Below, piece after piece: positions 1-6,027 of a DNA stretch of 7,935 nucleotides; the first letter of the stretch is position 1, and every line of letters begins with the position of its first letter. A model generated the notes under the pieces. The model did no database searches and was not told the origin of the DNA. It saw only the letters and a list, made by a program, of their open reading frames with translations. This stretch comes from Lachnospiraceae bacterium UBA4292. GTDB lineage: Bacteria; Bacillota; Clostridia; Lachnospirales; Lachnospiraceae. Where the stretch lies: positions 1 to 7,935 of the forward strand of contig DGVE01000113.1 of NCBI GenBank assembly GCA_002395865.1, given 5' to 3'. A program made the translations under genes and the position numbers.

Positions 1-999
1 ATCGGCAATATGAGCCAGGTCAACTCCATGACCGCGAATGTCACGAAGGTATTCAGAGACATGTCCGTAAATATACCTGAGATCGCGGTGGGCATCGTCC
101 TGTTCATCGCAGTCGGTGCTGTCGTGGTCGGAGGCCTCAAGAGAGTCGCGGCTATCACGGAGCGCATCGTGCCCTTCATGGTCATCGTATACTTCGCGGG
201 CGCGATCATTATCATCGCCATGCACGGCTCACTGATACCGGCTATATTCGTATCGATCTTCAAGGGCGCATTCGCCATGAAGTCCGTGGCCGGCGGTATC
301 GTCGGAAGCGGTATCGCGCTTGCCATGAAGATGGGCTTCAAGAGAGGCGTGTTCTCTAACGAGGCAGGTCTCGGTTCATCCGTTATGGTGCACTCTTCGT
401 CAAATGTGAAGGAGCCGGTGCGCCAGGGTATGTGGGGAATATTTGAGGTGTTCGCGGACACCATAATCGTCTGCACGCTCACGGCACTCGTTATACTCGG
501 CTCGGGCGCGATAGATCTCGACACGGGAGCTTTCCTGTCCATCACTCTCGCGGACGGCAGCGCACTCGAATCAAGCGCCCTCGTCAGCTACTCATTCCAG
601 AAGGTATTCGGCCTGGCAGGCTCGGTATTCGTGGCACTCGCGATACTGCTCTTCGCGTATTCGACAGTTCTGGGCTGGAGCCACTACGGAACGACGGCCA
701 TCCACTATCTCTTCGGAGAGAAGGCAGTCATACCCTACAGACTTATATTCTGCGTTATAGTGCTTGCGGGTTCTGTGATGAAAGCACAGCTCGCATGGGA
801 TATATCGGATACATTTAACGGACTTATGATGCTTCCGAACCTTATCGGCGTCATAGTTCTTTCACCGCAGGTAATGCACTGCACGGCCAATTATGTTTCG
901 CGCCATTTCAGGGGCGCAAAGATCGAGCCCATGCTCTCGGTTTTCCCGGAGGTCCAGAAGACGCAGGCGAAGGAGCTGAAGGAGAGCGGGGACGATTAA
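1..999 (+). CDS. Sodium:alanine/glycine symporter (AGCS family), 3' part, 5' truncated by window edge
   Basis: The reading frame is open from base 1 and gives 332 residues before the TAA at 997-999. Family members are usually about 440-480 residues, so roughly the first quarter lies outside the window. The ATG at base 10 is internal: the residues before it (IGN) continue into MSQVNSM, which fits the conserved GNxxQxNS region of the family. The AGCS signature FKRGVFSNEAGLGSS is at bases 337-381. Near the C-terminus is a typical WSHYGTTAIHYLFGE segment (about 679-720). Several long hydrophobic helices are visible, for example around bases 82-138, 175-222 and 622-678. Proteins of this family sit in the cytoplasmic membrane and import alanine, glycine or related amino acids with Na+ (or H+). 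The exact substrate cannot be read from this sequence. The next gene starts 13 nt downstream, so co-transcription is likely. Confidence 0.95.
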   Translation: MGNMSQVNSMTANVTKVFRDMSVNIPEIAVGIVLFIAVGAVVVGGLKRVAAITERIVPFMVIVYFAGAIIIIAMHGSLIPAIFVSIFKGAFAMKSVAGGIVGSGIALAMKMGFKRGVFSNEAGLGSSVMVHSSSNVKEPVRQGMWGIFEVFADTIIVCTLTALVILGSGAIDLDTGAFLSITLADGSALESSALVSYSFQKVFGLAGSVFVALAILLFAYSTVLGWSHYGTTAIHYLFGEKAVIPYRLIFCVIVLAGSVMKAQLAWDISDTFNGLMMLPNLIGVIVLSPQVMHCTANYVSRHFRGAKIEPMLSVFPEVQKTQAKELKESGDD

Positions 1000-1001
1000 A
1001 T

Positions 1002-1007
1002 AAAGGG
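1002..1007 (+). promoter_or_regulatory. Ribosome binding site of the GGDEF gene
   Basis: AAAGGG lies 5 nt before the ATG at 1013 and supports that start. It falls inside the 13-nt gap after the symporter stop, which leaves no room for a separate promoter between the two genes. Confidence 0.6.
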
Positions 1008-1012
1008 AAACT

Positions 1013-2095
1013 ATGGGTGACTTGGTTAATTACATCTCTGAAAATTTCGCCATGGCGATAATGGCCTGCGGGCTCTTTGTACTCTCCATGTACGATCCGT
1101 TCCTGGAGAAGAAAAAACTGAGAATTCTCCGGTTGTCGCTGGTTATGCTCATATGTCTGACTGTATTTGATGTGGCAGAGGACTATCTGGGAAATCAGCC
1201 CGAATTCTCCTACTTCAGAATAGTTTTTTCAAGCATATGCTACAGTCTGCGTCCCGCGGTCATCATGATGATGGTGTTCGTGGCGTACGAAAAGGCGGGT
1301 CGCTGGGTGATGATACCTGCCGCAATAAATACGGTGATGTCATTTACGGCATTGTTTTCCCCGATCGTTTTTACGATAGAAAAGGATACCAACTCCTTCG
1401 AGCGCGGACCGCTGGGCTATTTCCCGCACGCGGTGGCCGTATTCTACATAGTGGGGCTTCTCATGGTATCCATGCGCGTGATAGCGGACAAGCGCGTGGA
1501 GGAGAGTATCATTATGGTCATCCTCACGATAGGTGCCGCGGGGGCCATGGTACTGGCCTCTATGGATCACGATGAGGTAGTCAATACCGTATACGCGGTG
1601 GGCCTTTCACTGTACTATCTGTTCACCTATGCCAGCTACACCAAAAAGGACGGCATGACGGGGCTTTTGAACCGCCAGTCCTTCTACAGCGATGCAAAGA
1701 GGTTCGGCAGCTCCGTTACAGGCATCATATCCATAGACATGAACGAGCTGAAATGGATCAATGACAATCAGGGCCATGAGGCGGGTGATAAGGCGATAAA
1801 GACTGTGGCCGACTGCTTCAAAAAGGGCGCGCAGTTCGATGACAGGATATACCGCGTGGGCGGTGATGAGTTCTTCGTCATCTGCCGAAACGATACGCCC
1901 GATACAATGCGCAGGACTGTCGATAAGATACGCTCCTCGGTGGATGAGGCGGGTTATTCCTGCGCCTACGGGCTTTCCATGAAGGGAAGCTTCGACGATA
2001 TGGTCAGGGAGGCCGATAAGCTCATGTATGAGGACAAGGCGCGCATCAAGGCTTCCTCGGATAGCGGAGGCAAAAAGGTACACATGAGAGGATAG
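1013..2095 (+). CDS. Membrane-bound GGDEF-domain diguanylate cyclase
   Basis: This is a 360-residue protein predicted to make cyclic di-GMP from two GTP at the inner face of the membrane. Residues about 13-208 contain roughly six to seven hydrophobic segments (near 13-26, 41-52, 70-92, 98-121, 137-157, 165-183, 189-208). They form an integral membrane sensor region that I cannot assign to a named family. The catalytic domain starts at DGMTGLLNR (213-221). It contains the metal-binding Asp in the SIDMNELKWIND stretch (D242), the guanine-contact Asn (N250), the GHEAGD motif (254-259), an intact GGDEF active-site loop (283-287), and a typical end ADKLMYEDK. All core catalytic residues are present, so it should be active. 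The RxxD product-inhibition site expected just before the loop reads QFDD (274-277), so allosteric feedback is probably absent. It lies 13 nt after the symporter and is followed by a strong terminator. Confidence 0.93.
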   Translation: MGDLVNYISENFAMAIMACGLFVLSMYDPFLEKKKLRILRLSLVMLICLTVFDVAEDYLGNQPEFSYFRIVFSSICYSLRPAVIMMMVFVAYEKAGRWVMIPAAINTVMSFTALFSPIVFTIEKDTNSFERGPLGYFPHAVAVFYIVGLLMVSMRVIADKRVEESIIMVILTIGAAGAMVLASMDHDEVVNTVYAVGLSLYYLFTYASYTKKDGMTGLLNRQSFYSDAKRFGSSVTGIISIDMNELKWINDNQGHEAGDKAIKTVADCFKKGAQFDDRIYRVGGDEFFVICRNDTPDTMRRTVDKIRSSVDEAGYSCAYGLSMKGSFDDMVREADKLMYEDKARIKASSDSGGKKVHMRG

Positions 2096-2102
2096 TTATT
2101 AC

Positions 2103-2136
2103 GACCCGGGGCCGGATCTGGCCCCGGGTCTTTTTT
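2103..2136 (+). terminator. Rho-independent terminator of the symporter-cyclase unit
   Basis: A perfect 11-bp GC-rich stem, GACCCGGGGCC (2103-2113) and GGCCCCGGGTC (2120-2130), encloses the 6-nt loop GGATCT and is followed directly by six T (2131-2136). It begins 8 nt after the cyclase stop and separates this unit from the next operon. Confidence 0.95.
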
Positions 2137-2179
2137 GCCTGCAGGAAAAAAAGAAGCCGCGAAAAGAATCAAAAAGGTA

Positions 2180-2207
2180 TTGACAGTACACATAAAGTGT
2201 ATATAAT
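2180..2207 (+). promoter_or_regulatory. Sigma-A type promoter of the GntR-ABC operon
   Basis: A consensus -35 box TTGACA (2180-2185) and a consensus -10 box TATAAT (2202-2207) are separated by 16 nt. A-tracts at 2146-2152, 2162-2165 and 2171-2175 lie just upstream and may act as an UP-like element. The expected transcription start is around 2213-2215, giving a leader of about 60 nt before the regulator start codon. Both hexamers are exact matches, so this should be a strong promoter unless repressed. Confidence 0.88.
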
Positions 2208-2220
2208 GAGTATATACACT
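2196..2220. promoter_or_regulatory. Operator-like inverted repeat over the -10 box
   Basis: AGTGTATATA (2196-2205) and TATATACACT (2211-2220) are perfect 10-bp inverted arms separated by ATGAG. The left arm covers most of the -10 box and the right arm covers the expected transcription start, so bound protein would block RNA polymerase. GntR-family regulators bind dyads of this kind, and the adjacent gene encodes one, so autorepression is the likely use. This is inference from position and symmetry. Confidence 0.82.
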
Positions 2221-2229
2221 AATGTCAGA

Positions 2230-2258
2230 GCGGCGGTATCATGCGCAGGATCCGCCGC
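2230..2258 (+). other. Possible leader hairpin in the GntR operon mRNA
   Basis: GCGGCGG (2230-2236) can pair with CCGCCGC (2252-2258). The pairing extends by ATC/GAT (2238-2240 with 2249-2251) around a one-base bulge, leaving an 8-nt loop. It ends 6 nt before the ribosome binding site of the regulator gene and is not followed by a T run, so it is not a terminator. It might affect mRNA stability or translation. Confidence 0.4.
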
Positions 2259-2264
2259 GAAACG

Positions 2265-2270
2265 AAAGGA
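2265..2270 (+). promoter_or_regulatory. Ribosome binding site that sets the GntR start
   Basis: AAAGGA lies 6 nt before the ATG at 2277. The upstream in-frame ATG at 2241 has no purine-rich site before it and lies inside the leader hairpin, so the shorter protein is preferred. Confidence 0.75.
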
Positions 2271-2276
2271 TGTACC

Positions 2277-2657
2277 ATGGACATTATCATCAGCAATACG
2301 TCTGGGGTGCCCATCTACGAGCAGATAGAGGAACAGATAAAGGGTATGATCATGACGGGGGAGATGAAGGCGGGGGACGCCCTGCCTTCCATGAGGGTGC
2401 TCGCAAAGGACCTGAGGATCAGCGTGATCACGACGAAGAGGGCTTATGAGGAGCTCGAGAGGGACGGATTTATAGAATCCGTAGTCGGCAAGGGAAGCTT
2501 CGTGAAGGGCATGAACAGCGATATCATGAAGGAGAGCATGCTCGCAGCTATCGAGGAGTACCTCGACAAGGCCGTTGACAAGGCGGTACTGGGCAAGGTA
2601 AGCCTTGAGGAGATGCAGGAGATGCTCGCTATCATTTACGAGGAGAGGAACAGGTAG
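2277..2657 (+). CDS. GntR-family transcriptional regulator, YtrA subfamily
   Basis: This is a 126-residue DNA-binding protein made of an N-terminal winged helix-turn-helix and a short helical tail. Residues 12-77 carry the GntR pattern: PIYEQIEEQIKGMI, then GDALPSMRVLAKDLRIS, then TTKRAYEELERDGFI and the wing GKGSFV. The remaining 50 or so residues are helical and charged, too short for the FadR- or UTRA-type effector domains. This is the hallmark of the YtrA subfamily, whose members usually sit first in operons with ABC transporters and repress them. The start at 2277 was chosen because it has a good ribosome binding site and opens directly into the family N-terminus. An alternative start at 2241 would add 12 residues (MRRIRRETKGCT) with no family likeness. 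One nucleotide separates its stop from the ATPase start. It probably binds the inverted repeat at 2196-2220. The inducer is unknown. Confidence 0.93.
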   Translation: MDIIISNTSGVPIYEQIEEQIKGMIMTGEMKAGDALPSMRVLAKDLRISVITTKRAYEELERDGFIESVVGKGSFVKGMNSDIMKESMLAAIEEYLDKAVDKAVLGKVSLEEMQEMLAIIYEERNR

Positions 2658-2658
2658 G

Positions 2659-3528
2659 ATGGACGATATAAAAAACGTTATAGAGCTGTCGCATGTGTCG
2701 AAGGATTATGGCGACTTCAAGCTGGACGATGTGAGCTTCTCGGTGCCTGAGGGCAGCGTGTGCGGCTTCATCGGCCAGAACGGCGCGGGCAAGACGACCA
2801 CGATAAACCTTATACTGGATGTTATCAGGAGGGACGCAGGCGAGATAAGGCTCTTCGGTAAAAGCATCGATGAGGGCAGCGCCGCGCTTCGGGAGGATAT
2901 CGGTGTGGTATTTGACGAGATGGGCTTTCATGAGTTCATGACCGGCAGGGACATAAACATCATGATGAAGAACATCTACAAAAACTGGGACGAGCAGGCA
3001 TTCTTCGACAACCTGAAGAGGTTTTCGCTGCCCTCGAAGAAGAAGTGCGGAGATTTCTCGAGGGGCATGAGGATGAAGCTGCAGATCGCCGTGGCGCTGT
3101 CGCATAACGCGAAGCTTCTGGTGATGGACGAGCCCACCAGTGGTCTTGACCCGATCGTCAGGAACGAGATGATAAATATTTTCCGCGAATATGTCGTGCG
3201 GGAGGATCACACCATACTGCTCTCGTCCCACATCACGGGGGATCTCGAGAAGATCGCGGACGAGGTGGTGTTCATAAACGGCGGCAGGATAGTTTTAGCA
3301 GGCAATAAGGACGATATACTGGAGCGCCACGGTCTGCTTAAGTGCAAAAAGAGCGAGCTGGAGAAGATCAGCACCTCGCTGATCGTCAGCAGCGAGGTGG
3401 GCGATTACGGCGCGCAGGTCCTGGTAAACGACAGGCACGCGGCCGCGAAGCTCTACCCGGGCATGGTCATAGAGCCCGCGGCACTTGAGGAGATCATGAT
3501 CTACTACGTGAACCGCGCGAGGGGGTGA
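2659..3528 (+). CDS. ABC-2 type transporter ATP-binding protein (YtrB-like)
   Basis: This 289-residue nucleotide-binding subunit should power the two membrane proteins encoded next. It has Walker A GQNGAGKT (39-46), a signature in the variant form FSRGMRMK (133-140), Walker B LLVMDEP (153-159), D-loop SGLDP (161-165) and switch His in LLSSHIT (H191). The usual Q-loop Gln is replaced by the VFDE form (84-87). Both the SRGM signature and the VFDE loop are common in ABC-2 ATPases of the YtrB/CcmA class, so they do not indicate inactivity. Residues after about 225 form the extra C-terminal region of this class. The start at 2659 follows the regulator stop by 1 nt, with AGGAGAGG at 2641-2648. A longer frame starting at 2605 would overlap the regulator and adds 18 Arg-rich residues unlike the family, so it is rejected. 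The substrate is unknown. Relatives act in antibiotic or envelope-stress responses. Confidence 0.95.
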   Translation: MDDIKNVIELSHVSKDYGDFKLDDVSFSVPEGSVCGFIGQNGAGKTTTINLILDVIRRDAGEIRLFGKSIDEGSAALREDIGVVFDEMGFHEFMTGRDINIMMKNIYKNWDEQAFFDNLKRFSLPSKKKCGDFSRGMRMKLQIAVALSHNAKLLVMDEPTSGLDPIVRNEMINIFREYVVREDHTILLSSHITGDLEKIADEVVFINGGRIVLAGNKDDILERHGLLKCKKSELEKISTSLIVSSEVGDYGAQVLVNDRHAAAKLYPGMVIEPAALEEIMIYYVNRARG

Positions 3529-3532
3529 GGCG

Positions 3533-4312
3533 ATGAAGGGGCTTATCATAAAGGACATCATGTGTCTTAGGAAGCAGCTCACCGTATTTGCCTTCATTCT
3601 CGTGGGGGTGCTTGCGGTATCCGTGATGTACGTCCTGTCCGCGAGCTTCGGCAATCTTGCAGAGGTCGCAAAGGAGCTGCAGAATGAGAAGAACAACCTG
3701 TCCGCGAGGGATGTGAAGAATATCGCGACCGAGGCTTTGATACTCTTTATGCTTCTGCCGGCCGCGACAGTGTGCGACATGGTGTTCGTGTTCGCGTCAG
3801 ACGCGAAGGCAGGCTTTGTAAAGGTGGCTGCCACGCTTCCCGTGCCTCTTTGGAAGAGGCTTCTGGCCAAATATATGACCGTATTTGCGCTCTTCGGGAT
3901 AGGCGCCGCGGTGGACATCGCGATAGCGGGTGTACTCTGTGCGCTGGGGAACATACTCACCTTCGGCGAGTTTCTGGGGATAATAATATCCGCCACGTCC
4001 GCCATGTGCATCTACAGCGCCTTCGTCATATTGTGGTGCGTGGTACTTGGAAGCGGAAGTGAACAGTACGCTCAGCTTCTTTCGATCGCGTCACTTATCG
4101 CGCTCTTTGTGATCGGCTATTTCGGGGCTCTGAAGAATTTCTTTATGGCTCTGTTGACGGATAATCCCGACAGTCTGAGTGAGATATTAGGCGGACCAAT
4201 AGAGTATATAAAGGACCGGGGCGGGGTATTCCTTATAGCCGCAGCAGCTGTGTGCGCCTGCACCTATTTCGCCGCGCTTAAGATCGCGGACAGAAAGAGA
4301 GGTGTTATCTGA
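3533..4312 (+). CDS. ABC-2 type transporter membrane protein, first of two
   Basis: This is a 259-residue integral membrane protein with about six hydrophobic segments (near residues 16-38, 67-90, 112-137, 143-170, 176-200 and 230-248). It opens with MKGLIIKDIMCLRKQL, the short amphipathic start typical of ABC-2 permeases of the ABC2_membrane_5 kind, and has a charged loop at about 45-65. It starts 4 nt after the ATPase stop and its own stop overlaps the start of the second membrane protein by one base (TGATG). The ATPase probably works with both proteins as a heteromeric channel. No substrate-specific feature is visible. Confidence 0.88.
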   Translation: MKGLIIKDIMCLRKQLTVFAFILVGVLAVSVMYVLSASFGNLAEVAKELQNEKNNLSARDVKNIATEALILFMLLPAATVCDMVFVFASDAKAGFVKVAATLPVPLWKRLLAKYMTVFALFGIGAAVDIAIAGVLCALGNILTFGEFLGIIISATSAMCIYSAFVILWCVVLGSGSEQYAQLLSIASLIALFVIGYFGALKNFFMALLTDNPDSLSEILGGPIEYIKDRGGVFLIAAAAVCACTYFAALKIADRKRGVI

Positions 4313-5076
4313 TGGGCGGTCTGTTATATAAAGAGTTTGTCGCTGTAAAGGGAAAAAAGCTGGTGCTGACACTTGCCGTGTGCACGGTAGCGTTCGTGTT
4401 CCTGCGCATGATATTTCCGGGGGATCTGTATATCCTGGTAAGTGACCATGGAGAAATGTTCAGTCTTATCGATCTGGCCTTTGTCACGGGCGAGTTCTGC
4501 ATTCTGTGGTGCGGAGGCTTTATTATAAACGGCTTCGGATCGAAGCTGGTGCAGGCCGATGAGAAGAACAAGATCAGGAAGTATCTGTGCGCCATGCCGG
4601 TGAGCAAGAAGACCTATGTCGCGTCGAAATATATATTCGTCGGCATCTCCCTGTACGCTGTGTTTTCCCTGTATTTTATCTGGCATGTGGCGGATATGGC
4701 GTACGCCGTGCAGGGACGCGCGGCCGATATGTCCATGATGATCTACAGCTTTTCGGCCACGTTTCTGAGCCTTATCATGTTTTTGGAGACGATAGAACTG
4801 CCTCTGTTTATAAATCTGGGCAGGGAGAAGAGCATGCTTATAAAGATAGGCATCATCCTGCTTATCGGCTTATGCGCCATAGGCTACCTTCTGTTCGGCG
4901 ATCTGGACGTGTTTGAGAGGCTTGACATCGAACATATTCTGATATGGATAAACGATCACGGCTTCGAGCTGAATCTCATCTCGATCCTGTCTCCCGTCAT
5001 CTGTCTGGCTTTTTACGCGCTCTCATACCGCATCGCGGTGCATTTCTATCTGAAGAAGGAGGCGTGGGATGAATAA
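4312..5076 (+). CDS. ABC-2 type transporter membrane protein, second of two
   Basis: This is a 254-residue integral membrane protein that opens with MGGLLYKEF, again the ABC-2 permease style of start. It has about six hydrophobic segments (near residues 17-35, 55-75, 104-129, 141-162, 175-194 and 222-247). The cytoplasmic motif DEKNKIRKYLCAMPVSKK (83-100) resembles the coupling region in this family, where a short-lived loop ending in LPxS/MPVS is common. The start codon overlaps the preceding stop by one base, with AGAGAGG about 9 nt upstream, and the last codons overlap the next gene by 8 bases. It is similar in architecture but not in sequence to its neighbour, so the pair looks like an old duplication or a heterodimer, not a recent copy. 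Confidence 0.86.
   Translation: MGGLLYKEFVAVKGKKLVLTLAVCTVAFVFLRMIFPGDLYILVSDHGEMFSLIDLAFVTGEFCILWCGGFIINGFGSKLVQADEKNKIRKYLCAMPVSKKTYVASKYIFVGISLYAVFSLYFIWHVADMAYAVQGRAADMSMMIYSFSATFLSLIMFLETIELPLFINLGREKSMLIKIGIILLIGLCAIGYLLFGDLDVFERLDIEHILIWINDHGFELNLISILSPVICLAFYALSYRIAVHFYLKKEAWDE
5056..5062 (+). promoter_or_regulatory. Ribosome binding site of the CPBP gene
   Basis: AAGGAGG lies 6 nt before the ATG at 5069, inside the end of the preceding permease gene. It is one of the strongest sites in the window and supports the overlapping start. Confidence 0.8.
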
Positions 5077-5962
5077 AGAAAATATGAACGACAAAAAGCG
5101 CCTCCTGATATTTCTGGGGCTCACCTTCGGATTGAGTTGGATGTGGTTTTTTATATCGAACCCCGAGATGACGCTGTGGAACGATCTGCCGGTGAACAGG
5201 CAGAGCTTCGTTTGCCTCGGAATGCTCTTTCCGCTGATCGCACATATTCTCACCAGACGCATCACGAAGGAGGGCTTCGCCATGTCGGGCGAGGGCTCCA
5301 TGAGGCTTGGTATAACATTTTCGGACAGGAAATGGATATTCTTCATATTGGCACTGCTTCTGCCTTGGGCGTACACGGAGCTTTCGAACCTGATCGCCAT
5401 CATCATCTGCCCCGACCTGTACGATAAGGACCATGCCCTGATGACAGGCGTGGACAAAAGGCTCATCCCCCTGATTCCGATAAATGCCATAGTCACCGGA
5501 GCGATAGGCAGTTTCGCAGCCCTCGGGGAGGAGGCCGGCTGGAGAGGCTATATGATGCCGGGGCTCATGAAGCTCACCGGAAGGTACCGCGCGCTTCTGA
5601 TCGGCGGCGTAATCTGGGGGCTGTGGCACGCGCCCCTGACCTGCATAGGCCATAACTTCGGAACGGATTATCCGGGCTTCCCATTCACAGGCATACTTAT
5701 CATGTGCGTATACTGTGTGTGTATTGGGGTGATACTCACCTTTGTGACAGAAAGGAGCGGCTCCGTCTGGCCTGCGGCGATCCTCCACGCGGTAAATAAC
5801 TCTTGCCCTTCGATACTGGCAGTATATATGGATCCCGCGAAAAGCACCCCCACCCGCGTGCTCATCGCACAGTGGGGAGGAATGCTTATCGGCACCGGAG
5901 CGTTAGCTCTGGCAGTGATAATAGTGTGGAGAAAAACGGATAAAGAGGCTGTGAATAGTTGA
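5069..5962 (+). CDS. CPBP family intramembrane glutamic endopeptidase (Abi/CAAX protease-like)
   Basis: This is a 297-residue membrane protein with all the motifs of the CPBP (Abi, Rce1-like) family. Motif 1 is GEEAGWRGYMMP with the catalytic Glu pair and Arg (E154, E155, R159). Motif 2 is WGLWHAP with the His (H187). Motif 3 is ILHAVNN with His and Asn (H240, N244). Hydrophobic segments lie near 12-29, 47-61, 89-114, 133-151, 175-190, 206-226, 235-250 and 268-287. Family members cleave substrates inside the membrane. In Gram-positive bacteria many occur in bacteriocin loci, where some give self-immunity, while others act in peptide maturation or signalling. It overlaps the second permease by 8 bases, so it belongs to the ABC-2 operon and may process or protect against whatever that transporter handles. 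The actual substrate is unknown. The stop TGA (5960-5962) lies within a TTGACA sequence that could be a -35 box. Confidence 0.93.
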   Translation: MNKENMNDKKRLLIFLGLTFGLSWMWFFISNPEMTLWNDLPVNRQSFVCLGMLFPLIAHILTRRITKEGFAMSGEGSMRLGITFSDRKWIFFILALLLPWAYTELSNLIAIIICPDLYDKDHALMTGVDKRLIPLIPINAIVTGAIGSFAALGEEAGWRGYMMPGLMKLTGRYRALLIGGVIWGLWHAPLTCIGHNFGTDYPGFPFTGILIMCVYCVCIGVILTFVTERSGSVWPAAILHAVNNSCPSILAVYMDPAKSTPTRVLIAQWGGMLIGTGALALAVIIVWRKTDKEAVNS

Positions 5963-5987
5963 CAGCAAAGCGAATGCGGTGTATTGT
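5959..5987 (+). promoter_or_regulatory. Possible internal promoter before the second ABC module
   Basis: An exact TTGACA (5959-5964) overlaps the CPBP stop codon. Exactly 17 nt later is TATTGT (5982-5987), which keeps the key TA...T positions of a -10 box (4 of 6). The expected start would be near 5994, inside the dyad at 5972-6011. The weak -10 makes this a candidate only. Read-through from the upstream operon is an equally good explanation. Confidence 0.45.
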
Positions 5988-6011
5988 TTACTCAGACAAT
6001 GCACCGCATTC
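5972..6011 (+). repeat. Long inverted repeat / intercistronic hairpin
   Basis: GAATGCGGTG (5972-5981) is a perfect inverse of CACCGCATTC (6002-6011). Pairing continues inward through a T-G wobble (5982/6001) and ATTGT/ACAAT (5983-5987 with 5996-6000), giving 16 paired positions. A further T-G and T-A pair could shrink the loop to four bases. No T run follows on either strand, so it is not a standard terminator. It fills most of the only real gap between genes from 2277 to the window end. It could be an mRNA-processing or stability hairpin that sets different levels of the two modules, or a DNA operator over the possible -10 box. Confidence 0.85.
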
Positions 6012-6017
6012 CTACGT

Positions 6018-6022
6018 GGAGG
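6018..6022 (+). promoter_or_regulatory. Ribosome binding site that sets the second ATPase start
   Basis: GGAGG lies 5 nt before the ATG at 6028. This favours that start over the in-frame TTG at 5959, whose translation would run through the hairpin and add 23 residues without family likeness. Confidence 0.8.
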
Positions 6023-6027
6023 ACCAT

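Noticed and set aside
2131..2152. T-tract/CCTGCAGG/A-tract near-palindrome after the terminator, as a possible reverse terminator or insertion scar
   Set aside because: The symmetry is broken by one extra G and comes mostly from the terminator T-tract facing an A-rich promoter upstream region. There is no minus-strand gene to terminate and there are no target-site duplications.
2784..3084. Apparent loss of the Q-loop Gln and the LSGGQ signature in the first ATPase
   Set aside because: VFDE and SRGM forms are common in ABC-2 ATPases of the YtrB type, so this is family variation and not decay.
2632..3231. Minus-strand open frame (199 codons) opposite the first ATPase
   Set aside because: It lies opposite Walker A, Walker B and signature coding sequence on the plus strand. 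Its composition is His-rich and not protein-like.
3295..4011. Minus-strand open frame (238 codons) across the ATPase end and first permease
   Set aside because: It spans the junction of two well-supported plus-strand genes, and no known family is visible in its translation. It is treated as a shadow.
4997..5788. Long minus-strand open frame (263 codons) opposite the CPBP gene
   Set aside because: The plus strand has clear CPBP motifs and a strong ribosome binding site. The reverse product is rich in His/Arg/Pro with no family pattern, as expected for a shadow frame in GC-biased DNA.
5972..6011. Intrinsic terminator after the CPBP gene
   Set aside because: The stem is strong, but there is no T run on the plus strand after 6011, nor on the minus strand beyond 5972, so it does not meet the usual criteria.
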